From the NCBI GenBank assembly GCA_022822085.1, contig JAJECK010000051.1, forward strand, positions 62,001-126,000: 64,000 nucleotides of DNA, given 5' to 3'. The position numbers and the translations under genes were made by a program. This DNA comes from Candidatus Poribacteria bacterium (GTDB lineage: Bacteria > Poribacteria > WGA-4E > WGA-3G). This document shows, in pieces, positions 58,056 to 64,000 of the stretch. The notes under the pieces were generated by a model. It did not search any database. It saw only the letters and a program-made list of their open reading frames with translations, and was not told the DNA's origin. Each line of letters opens with the position of its first letter. Positions within the stretch are counted from its first letter, which is position 1.

Positions 58056-58196
58056 TCTTTTTTGAACCCTATAAACTTAATTTCTTGACATCAAAACTTT
58101 GCTTCTACAATTTTCACCAAAATTAATAGTTCCAAAAACTGAATTCGGTTTTCAGCAATACTCGCTTTACTATAAAGTTCTCAAGTTCATAGTGTG

Positions 58197-59060
58197 TTAA
58201 CTGCGTGCTTTCAAACGTGCAATTTCTTCACGGAGTTGTGCGACTTCTGCTTCTGCGGTTTCAACACGTGCAGCTGCCTGATCAGCCCGTGCGGTTTCTT
58301 GTTCTGCGCGTGCTTCTGCGTTTTCTCGTGTGATGGTTTCCTGTTCTGCGCGTGCAGCTGCCTGATCAGCCCGTGCGGTTTCTTGTTCTGCGCGTGCTTC
58401 TGCGTTTTCTCGTGCGATGGTTTCCTGTTCTGCGCGTGCTTCTGCAATTTCTGTCTGTTCTGCGCGTGTCAGAATCCATTCGTCCGCAACAGGATCATAA
58501 ATCCTTATCTCTCCATCCTGAAGACGGAAATCCAAATCCAACGCGGATGAACGAATGCTTCCATCATCATCGGATGGAATTGGCATATAAACGCCGTCCT
58601 CTAACGTAAATCCCATCAGTGGCGTTGGTAAATATAACCCTTCTGCATCATATAAGAAATAATCTTGTATCTCCAGTGAAGCGTAGACATCCATCTTTTC
58701 ACCTAAATCTTTTTTATAAGTGCTATCACTGGAAAACTCCATCACGAAATCAGGTGCTTTCCCTTCCTCCCATACTTTATACGTCTTCCGTAGTTTCGGG
58801 TTTATGCCAAAACAGACGAGTACATCAGGAGATATAGACTTCCGGGGATCCCCTTCTCTGTAATACATCAATATATCACCAGAGATATAAACATCAGGTT
58901 TATGTGCAAAATGTGCTTCAAGAGCTTGCAGCGTCCAAATTAGCAGTCTTAAATGATAATCGCTCGCAGCCACGGGCAGTCCATCCTCTTCAGGATAATA
59001 GATCGTCCCATCCGTAGGGACATAAGGAATAGAGATATCTTTTGGATATGTGCTATCCAT
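58197..59060 (-). CDS. Uma2-family PD-(D/E)XK nuclease with duplicated coiled-coil tail
   Basis: The 287-aa product is a close paralogue of the protein at 56065-56838: DISIPYVPTDGTIYYPEEDG, SISPDVLVCFGINPK and APDFVMEFSSDSTYKKDLGEKMDVY carry the same PD-(D/E)XK residues. The coiled-coil tail is longer because an 84-bp DNA unit is duplicated. The pair arose by duplication and then diverged. The nuclease target is unknown. ATG 59060 has AAGGAG upstream. Confidence 0.88.
   Translation of the reverse strand: MDSTYPKDISIPYVPTDGTIYYPEEDGLPVAASDYHLRLLIWTLQALEAHFAHKPDVYISGDILMYYREGDPRKSISPDVLVCFGINPKLRKTYKVWEEGKAPDFVMEFSSDSTYKKDLGEKMDVYASLEIQDYFLYDAEGLYLPTPLMGFTLEDGVYMPIPSDDDGSIRSSALDLDFRLQDGEIRIYDPVADEWILTRAEQTEIAEARAEQETIARENAEARAEQETARADQAAARAEQETITRENAEARAEQETARADQAAARVETAEAEVAQLREEIARLKARS
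58271..58438 (-). repeat. 84-bp tandem duplication in the Uma2 coiled-coil tail
   Basis: The second unit begins 84 bp after the first (cagctgcctg at 58271 and 58355) and differs at about one base over its length. The unit encodes 28 residues, four heptads, so duplication lengthens the coiled coil without breaking its register. Confidence 0.85.
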
Positions 59061-59120
59061 GATGTTTCTCCTTAAAGTCTGAAATACTTCTGTTTCCTAT
59101 TTCCCAACTTCATCTATAAG

Positions 59121-59477
59121 TTAGTACTTTCCCACAAACTGAATTCGGTTTTTCTCAGGGTCTCTGATATCAAAAATCCCATAACCCCCGTCATTTTCCA
59201 AAGGTCTCAAACGTAACCCTTTTGACTTTAAATGTTGGTGCATTGCGCTCACACTATCAACCTGAAGCATTAACTTTTGTCTACCCTCATTCGGTTTACT
59301 TGCACTATGGAGACACAGTTTACACTCACCTGTATCAAACCGGTAAAAACGATGTTCTGGAAATGGTTGATCTTCCTCTGGAGTCAATCCGATTACATCT
59401 CTATAAAACGCAATGACAGTTTTCATATCTTTTACAAAAAGCATGACTCCGCCAAGACTAACTTTCATTTCTGACAT
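59121..59477 (-). CDS. Glyoxalase/bleomycin-resistance (VOC) fold protein
   Basis: The start is ATG 59477 (MSEMKVSLGGVMLFV), after AGAGG; the track start at 59522 is 15 codons earlier without support. The 118-aa product has two beta-alpha-beta-beta-beta units: VSLGGVMLFVKDMKTVIAFYRDVIGLTP and SVSAMHQHLKSKGLRLRPLEND, ending DPEKNRIQFVGKY with the usual metal Glu replaced near the end (DPEKNRIQ). The reaction is unknown. It lies just upstream of the Uma2 genes and just downstream of nuoD. Confidence 0.8.
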   Translation of the reverse strand: MSEMKVSLGGVMLFVKDMKTVIAFYRDVIGLTPEEDQPFPEHRFYRFDTGECKLCLHSASKPNEGRQKLMLQVDSVSAMHQHLKSKGLRLRPLENDGGYGIFDIRDPEKNRIQFVGKY

Positions 59478-59552
59478 ATCTGGACCTCTATCATTTCTAT
59501 ACCATATTAAGGCGCGAGCCAACTTCCCTTCTATGTATATGTAAAGGTATCG

Positions 59553-60749
59553 TTACCGATCCAATTCCCCTGCAATAACGTTCAAACTCCCTAACACAGC
59601 CACAGTATCCGATACCATGCCACCCTCCAACATGTGCGGCAGTGATTGGAAATGGAAGAAACTGGGTGGACGAATCCGAATTCTATACCCCGTGCCGCTA
59701 CCGTCGCTGACAATGTAGAAACCTAATTCTCCATTGGGTGATTCCGTAGCACAATAATGATCTCCTTGAGGTGGCTGTACGCCGTGTCCATCCATCACAA
59801 TTTTAAAGTGGTGTATCAGTCCTTCTATATGTCCGTAAGCATCCGATTTGTCCGGCATCATAACTTTGTTGTCTTCAAGACTGAATGGACCTTCGGGTAG
59901 GTTGTCAAGTGCTTGCCTGACGATACCGCAGCTTTGAATCATTTCTTCCATACGAACCAGATACCGATCATAAACATCACCGTTTGTACCGACTGGCACA
60001 TCAAACTGGAATTTTTCATAAGAAGAATACGGTTCCGCTTTGCGAAGGTCGTGTGCGACACCTGTAGCTCGCAGGTTGGGCCCTGTCAAGCCGTAATTAA
60101 TCGCATCTTCCGGTGAAATTGCACCTACTCCTTTTGTTCTATCCATCCAAATTCGGTTGCGTGTCAACAAGGTATGCGTTTCTTTCAACGCTTTTGGAAA
60201 ATTCGTGATGAAATCGCGAGCGTCGTTTTCAAAACCATCATAAAGGTCGCGGAACACACCTCCCACACGCGTATAACTTGTTGTCAGTCGTGCACCTGTA
60301 GTTTTCTCAAATATGCTGTAGAGTTTTTCGCGCTCTCTAAAACTATAAAGGAAAACCGAAAACGCACCTAAATCAAGCGCAGCAGTTCCAAGCCACAGCA
60401 GATGGTCAGCCAGTCGAGAAAGTTCAGCCATCAAGACACGAATATATTGGCACCGTTCGGGGACTTCAATACCGAGCAACTGTTCCACTGCAAGCACATA
60501 CCCGAAATTATTTGATAGTGGCGATAGATAATTCATTCGGTCTGTAACAACGATGTACTGATTGTAATCTAAGTGCTCACCCAGTTTTTCAAACCCCGTA
60601 TGTAAGTACCCGGCATGGGGTGTCGCCTTCAAAATGGTTTCGCCATCAAGCTCTAAAACAATACGTAGGGTGCCGTGTGTCGCAGGATGTTGCGGTCCGA
60701 AGTTGAGGACCATTTTCTCACCTGTTGTGCGTTCCATCCCACCTTGCAT
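59553..60749 (-). CDS. nuoD: NADH-quinone oxidoreductase subunit D
   Basis: NuoD forms the quinone-binding site with NuoB. The 398-aa product has LNFGPQHPATHGTLRIVLELDGE with the quinone-site His, HTGFEKLGEHLDYNQYI, ATGVAHDLRK and the C-terminal SLNVIAGELDR ending in Asp-Arg. AAGGAG precedes the ATG at 60749. NuoC and NuoD are separate here, not fused as in enterobacteria. Confidence 0.97.
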   Translation of the reverse strand: MQGGMERTTGEKMVLNFGPQHPATHGTLRIVLELDGETILKATPHAGYLHTGFEKLGEHLDYNQYIVVTDRMNYLSPLSNNFGYVLAVEQLLGIEVPERCQYIRVLMAELSRLADHLLWLGTAALDLGAFSVFLYSFREREKLYSIFEKTTGARLTTSYTRVGGVFRDLYDGFENDARDFITNFPKALKETHTLLTRNRIWMDRTKGVGAISPEDAINYGLTGPNLRATGVAHDLRKAEPYSSYEKFQFDVPVGTNGDVYDRYLVRMEEMIQSCGIVRQALDNLPEGPFSLEDNKVMMPDKSDAYGHIEGLIHHFKIVMDGHGVQPPQGDHYCATESPNGELGFYIVSDGSGTGYRIRIRPPSFFHFQSLPHMLEGGMVSDTVAVLGSLNVIAGELDR

Positions 60750-60798
60750 ACATAACTCCTTTTATAATTGGCTTGTGCCTATATGCTCTTTTGTTGTC

Positions 60799-61350
60799 TT
60801 ACCGATTCTGCTTTTCAAAGTTAAAACGTTCGCGTTCACCACGTCCCTGCAGCGGATAATCTTTACGCAGCGGGTGTCCTTCAAAGTCATCAGGCATTAA
60901 AATGCGACGTAGATCGGGGTGTCCTTCAAAATCAATTCCAAACATATCATAAGTTTCACGTTCTAACCAGTTGGCAGCCTTCCACAATTCCGTCACCGAT
61001 TGGATTTTCAAATCTTTTTCATGCACAGGCACTTTGACCCGAATACGCGAAGTTTCCCCTTCAAAAGTGTAAAGCTGATAGACGACCATGAATCTGGCAT
61101 AGTCATACTGCATCAATTCTGATTCCAATTGAGAATTGTCAACAGCAGTTACATCAACAAGGAATGAATACGCCAGTTCTGTTTTCAGATATTCTAAGAG
61201 TGCATAACTATTTTCTTTGTTGACAACAACGGAAACGCCGTTTTGGGTTTCAGCATCATCTAAAAGTGCATCTGAAAACTTTTCGCGCAATTTCTCAAGG
61301 ACAAGGGGTTGCGTTTCTTCAGTGATTTCTTCTTTCTCTTCATTCATCAT
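60799..61350 (-). CDS. nuoC: NADH-quinone oxidoreductase subunit C
   Basis: The product is about 183 aa and has the NuoC core: [86 protein letters not shown] (given here in parts of the family signature). The start is ATG 61350 or 61347 within ATGATGAATGA, where it overlaps the nuoB stop; the track start at 61380 lies well inside nuoB. Translational coupling with nuoB is likely. Confidence 0.93.
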   Translation of the reverse strand: MMNEEKEEITEETQPLVLEKLREKFSDALLDDAETQNGVSVVVNKENSYALLEYLKTELAYSFLVDVTAVDNSQLESELMQYDYARFMVVYQLYTFEGETSRIRVKVPVHEKDLKIQSVTELWKAANWLERETYDMFGIDFEGHPDLRRILMPDDFEGHPLRKDYPLQGRGERERFNFEKQNR

Positions 61351-61867
61351 AAGCAACCTCAGAACCTTTGGGGAGTTCACCTTTATGGATTTGTCGTTGT
61401 ACTTGCATCACGGCATCAATCAAATCTTCGGGACGTGGCGGACAACCAGGAATATAAACATCCACTGGAAGGAATTGGTCAACACCTTGTATTAATGTAT
61501 AGGTATCAAAAACGCCGCCACACGATGCACATGCTCCCATTGAAATAACCCATTTTGGGTCCGGCATCTGATCGTATATCCGTTTCAGGACAGGCATCAT
61601 TTTAATTGAAATCCGTCCTGAAACGATAAGCAGATCGGATTGACGTGGCGAGAAACGAATCGCCTCTGAACCGAATCGAGAAAGGTCATATTTGGAAGCC
61701 AAGGTTGCCATCATCTCTATGGCACAACAAGCGGTACCGAACGGCATTGGCCACAAGGAATTCTTTCGTCCCCAGTTGACAACTTTGTCAATTGTCGTTG
61801 TAATGATATTACCATCAGTTCGTTCGGTGCTTGCTCCACTTTGTATATGGGTTTTGGCTAATCCCAT
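61340..61867 (-). CDS. nuoB: NADH-quinone oxidoreductase subunit B
   Basis: NuoB holds the last cluster, N2, next to the quinone. The start is ATG 61867 ([11 protein letters not shown]), six bases after AAGGAGG; the track start at 61888 precedes this site. The 175-aa product has the four ligands in [19 protein letters not shown] and [11 protein letters not shown]. Its start overlaps the nuoA stop and its end overlaps the nuoC start. Confidence 0.97.
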   Translation of the reverse strand: MGLAKTHIQSGASTERTDGNIITTTIDKVVNWGRKNSLWPMPFGTACCAIEMMATLASKYDLSRFGSEAIRFSPRQSDLLIVSGRISIKMMPVLKRIYDQMPDPKWVISMGACASCGGVFDTYTLIQGVDQFLPVDVYIPGCPPRPEDLIDAVMQVQRQIHKGELPKGSEVAYDE

Positions 61868-62226
61868 GTTAAGCCTCCTTTTTTCCAAGCGTAGATGTAT
61901 CCCAACAAGAGAATACCGATAAAAACCAGCATCTCAACTAAAATAAATGTTCCATTTGTTTCAGACATCTTCTTAAAGACCACTGCCCATGGATATAAGA
62001 ATACCACTTCAATATCAAAGATGATAAAGAGCATAGCAATAAGATCAAACCGGATGGAGAACCTTTGTCTTGCATCACCAACCGGTTGCACACCAGATTC
62101 ATATACGGAAAGTTTGACGCGGTTCGGTTTTTTGGGTCCAAGAAGGTGGGTAAGAGAGAGATTTACAGCTGCAAATAGGACTGCAAATATCCCTAAAAAC
62201 ACTATCGGAAGATAATCTATTAACAT
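61858..62226 (-). CDS. nuoA: NADH-quinone oxidoreductase subunit A
   Basis: The 122-aa, three-helix subunit begins the cluster: [27 protein letters not shown], then [41 protein letters not shown], the most conserved part of the family (shown in segments). No good ribosome site lies right before ATG 62226; GGAGG is 17-20 bases upstream. The promoter candidate at 62323-62351 would give about a 90-base leader. Confidence 0.96.
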   Translation of the reverse strand: MLIDYLPIVFLGIFAVLFAAVNLSLTHLLGPKKPNRVKLSVYESGVQPVGDARQRFSIRFDLIAMLFIIFDIEVVFLYPWAVVFKKMSETNGTFILVEMLVFIGILLLGYIYAWKKGGLTWD

Positions 62227-62322
62227 TTGATCTAATCTATTTAAGCCTCCAGCAACATGCAGATGGACACACCGTCCATTATGTTATAGGATGAACTTCT
62301 GACGTTGCAAAAAAATAACGCT

Positions 62323-62351
62323 ATTTTAAGAATTTGTGTTCAAATTTTCAA
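62323..62351 (-). promoter_or_regulatory. Sigma70-type promoter candidate for the nuo cluster
   Basis: On the minus strand TTGAAA (62351-62346) and TAAAAT (62328-62323) are exactly 17 bp apart, about 97 bp before nuoA. It is the only well-spaced pair I saw in this gap. Confidence 0.45.
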
Positions 62352-62506
62352 GTAAATTTGTTAAACGTGCTTATAATTTTACATATTCAGATAAAAGTGT
62401 CAAGTATTTTTCAATAAATATTACGAATTTTATGAAATATTGTTGAAAAACGACACATGAGATTATTTATTAAGGTTTGTAAGATCATATAGAATACATA
62501 ACATTA

Positions 62507-62637
62507 CAGGACTTACGCATTTTCTCTTAAAGTCCCCTTGATAAGGGGGATTTAGGGGTTAAAAAGACTAAAAACACTGAAATATCGCACCATTTAACCC
62601 CCCTACCCCCTTATCAAGGGGGAATGCGTAAGTCCTG
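62507..62637. mobile_element. MITE-like element with CAGGACTTACGCA ends and CATTA target duplication
   Basis: The 131-bp element begins caggacttacgcatt and ends with its exact inverse, aatgcgtaagtcctg. The inner arms (ccccttgataaggggg and its inverse) also pair. Both sides carry the pentamer catta (62502-62506 and 62638-62642), as a 5-bp target duplication. This end sequence is widespread in cyanobacterial-type genomes as non-autonomous elements. No transposase is present in the window. Confidence 0.8.
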
Positions 62638-62662
62638 CATTATTACTAAATAGAGGTATGCT

Positions 62663-63049
62663 TCACCATTGTCGGTAATATGTTGAAATAATAACAGGGA
62701 CAGCAAGTGTGTCATCAAGATATTGATAACCGCTACAATCTGGTTCTGTAAAGACTTGTAATAATTCTAAAGAAAATTCCCAAGATTGACGAGTCAACTT
62801 CCATGTGAAATGATTCTTGGTTTTCTCTATCAATACTGCGCCAATATCTTCATCACTAATCTGTGTCGAAAGTCTACAATCGTTTACAGGTGATATAAGT
62901 GGTAAAGTGTGAATATGAAGCGTTTCCCCAGAATCCAAAATGACATCTTGTATCGCTTTATATAATGGTTCTGCTTTCTTCGGTGTAATTGGAGACATAA
63001 TTATCAATGGGCTGTAATGTCCCACATCTGGTATATATTCAAGTTCCAT
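62663..63049 (-). CDS. Hypothetical protein with strong ribosome site
   Basis: The 128-aa product (MELEYIPDVGHYSPLIIMSPITPKKAEPLYKAIQ, LTRQSWEFSLELLQVFTEP) begins after AAGGAGG at 5-6 nt, so it is very likely translated. It has no membrane helix or signal. I recognise no family. Neighbours are the MITE-like element and the GTCCC repeats, so context gives no hint. Confidence 0.6.
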   Translation of the reverse strand: MELEYIPDVGHYSPLIIMSPITPKKAEPLYKAIQDVILDSGETLHIHTLPLISPVNDCRLSTQISDEDIGAVLIEKTKNHFTWKLTRQSWEFSLELLQVFTEPDCSGYQYLDDTLAVPVIISTYYRQW

Positions 63050-63566
63050 AAAATCCTCCTTCTTTAGTCCCGTAGGGACGCAATGTTTATAGCAAAACGT
63101 GATAGTCCCTCTTTAGTCCCATAGGGACGATATGTTTATAGAACAGGACGGACGCAAATTTGGGTGTCCCTTTTTAGAATTTTGTTCTTTCAAAGATGGT
63201 TCCTCCTTTATCCCTTGTAAGCGATGGGAATGTGTCCGTCCCACTGATAAAGGAGATTTAGGCGTTCTTCCAATTAGCACTAAGACATTATCATTTAGAA
63301 ATGGTCCTATTATCAATCAACACCAAACGGGTTTGGTGGAATGTCCGAATTGCATTCTGCACGATTGGTGTTGAGTGCCCTATTGTGCCCTATTTTGCCA
63401 TGTTTTTCGGCTTTTGGAATTACCCGATCCTTGTACCGTCTATGTTTAAAGGGTTTTTTCGGTTACTTGTGACTCAGATTCGGGCACTGGTCTGGTGCTT
63501 CCCTGGCACAAGTCGTAAATATAACAATTTATTTTATCTTGTATAAAAAACGTGTTTAACCATGAT
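63050..63566. other. 517-bp non-coding gap with two GTCCC repeats
   Basis: Two copies of the 29-bp palindromic repeat lie at 63063-63091 and 63112-63140 in direct order, 20 bp apart. A weak inverted repeat (caacacca near 63319, ttggtgttga near 63365) follows. The track ORFs here have no ribosome sites or recognisable protein sequence. Confidence 0.5.
63063..63140. repeat. Two direct copies of the GTCCCGTAGGGAC repeat
   Basis: The first copy reads tagtcccgtagggacgcaatg and the second has one change in the loop (GTCCC-ATA-GGGAC). They match the copies at 13199-13318, which shows dispersal over at least 50 kb. Confidence 0.75.
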
Positions 63567-63929
63567 TTATCTGTGTTCCTTTGGTTGCATCATCTCTTTA
63601 CCTTCATGCTGTAATGCTTCCAATTCTGTTATAATGTTTTGTAACGACTTTAAGTCTTTAGGTAAATCACCAGCGTGCAGTTCCTGCAGTAATAAAAACT
63701 GCTGGTCTGTGTTGCGTTGTACAGAAGGTATTGACGGTGTTTTTATAAATGCTTCATGGTCAGCAAGGACCTTTTCAATCTGATTTTGTGTGTCCTCAAG
63801 GACTTTCATTTGTCGTGCAAATATACCGGACGATGTTCCAGGAGGTAAAGGATGTCCCTTCGCATCGGTATAGATGACGTGAATACCTTCTGGGACAATA
63901 CCATTTTCACCATCACGGGGATAACCGTT
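63567..63929 (-). pseudogene. ORF with coding-like start region but no start codon, overlapping pdxH
   Basis: The track lists 80 aa from ATG 63809 (MKVLEDTQNQIEKVLADH). The same frame is open upstream to a stop just past 63929 and reads convincing protein (GYPRDGENGIVPEGIHVIYTDAKGHPLPPGT), yet has no ATG, GTG or TTG before 63809. This region overlaps the pdxH stop by about 17 bp. It looks like the C-terminal part of a longer gene whose beginning was replaced. The helical product (63809 on) may still be made. Family unknown. Confidence 0.5.
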
Positions 63930-63999
63930 CTATTTTCCAATTGCCATCCTTTTTCAAAGTATAACGGATCCTATCATGCAAACGACTGGGACACCCTTG
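63913..63999 (-). CDS. pdxH: Pyridoxamine 5'-phosphate oxidase PdxH, C-terminal end only
   Basis: This short reading frame, absent from the ORF track, runs off the right edge. It reads GCPSRLHDRIRYTLKKDG and ends NWKIERLSP before the stop, matching the invariant PdxH C-terminus (RLHDR...W...RLxP), which binds FMN and pyridoxal phosphate. PdxH makes pyridoxal phosphate from pyridoxine or pyridoxamine phosphate. Confidence 0.85.
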   Translation of the reverse strand, partial: QGCPSRLHDRIRYTLKKDGNWKIERLSP

Positions 64000-64000
64000 C

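Noticed and set aside
58256-58440. Repeats in the Uma2 gene as CRISPR or satellite DNA
   Set aside because: They lie inside a conserved reading frame and encode coiled-coil heptads.
63132-63374. 80-aa Cys-containing ORF in the repeat gap
   Set aside because: It starts inside a dispersed repeat, has no ribosome site and no recognisable domain.

Overview
The window is a gene-dense, AT-leaning (by eye low-40s % GC) bacterial chromosome segment. The gene families suggest an environmental or sponge-type lineage such as Candidatus Poribacteria or a relative in the Planctomycetes/Cyanobacteria sphere. Clues are Uma2 nucleases with RAEQE-type coiled-coil tails, a LamG protein ending in an 'IWGKRHG' module, VWA plus DUF4175-like genes, 14-blade WD40 proteins, NG(D/E)xxxGK-repeat exported proteins and many small toxin/antitoxin pieces. 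This assignment is inference; no rRNA or tRNA is present to test it. Layout: (1) 1-13 kb, plus strand: the 3' end of a VWA membrane protein, a DarT-DarG single-chain toxin-antitoxin fusion, a giant DUF4175-like membrane protein, a beta-propeller glycosidase-like protein and three exported proteins. (2) 13-13.7 kb: a repeat-rich gap. (3) 13.7-18 kb, plus: an ArsA/Get3-type ATPase, a membrane protein and the HslVU protease. (4) 18-20.2 kb: a TPR lipoprotein, an amidohydrolase and a nitroreductase. (5) 20.3-25.1 kb, minus: the most unusual locus, an HNH-TPR-TaqI-type specificity-domain protein overlapping by 4 bp an SMC/ABC-type ATPase with a HEPN-like C-terminus, with an orphan Phd/YefM antitoxin just upstream. 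(6) 25.2-32.8 kb, minus: prepilin peptidase and a pseudopilin, an NtrC-type regulator and NtrY-like kinase separated by an inverted-repeat element, glucose-6-phosphate isomerase, a frameshifted LamG gene and a ManC-type cupin. (7) 33-38.8 kb, plus: katG with its own promoter-like sequence and hairpin, a Ca2+/Na+ exchanger and a 14-blade WD40 protein. (8) 39-62.3 kb, minus: a complex I (nuo) cluster in the order A-B-C-D-E-F-G-H-J-K-L-M-N, with an NhaD-type antiporter between M and N and with nuoI missing. (9) 62.3-64 kb: a MITE-like element, a small hypothetical gene, dispersed palindromic repeats, an ORF without a clear start and the 3' end of pdxH. The nuo genes would build a proton-pumping NADH:quinone oxidoreductase. 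Its cluster is broken at three places by foreign-looking modules. Between D and E lie a VOC protein, two Uma2 nucleases, a lipoprotein, a small ORF and an HNH-WYL protein. Between E and F lies a membrane-anchored triple-HTH protein. Between L and M lie a PIN toxin, its antitoxin, an adenine methyltransferase and a DUF5069 protein. The nuo cluster therefore acts as a landing site for defence and toxin-antitoxin genes. The best candidates for undescribed systems are the HNH-TPR-TRD/ATPase-HEPN pair (20298-24760) and the one-polypeptide DarTG (1884-3053).
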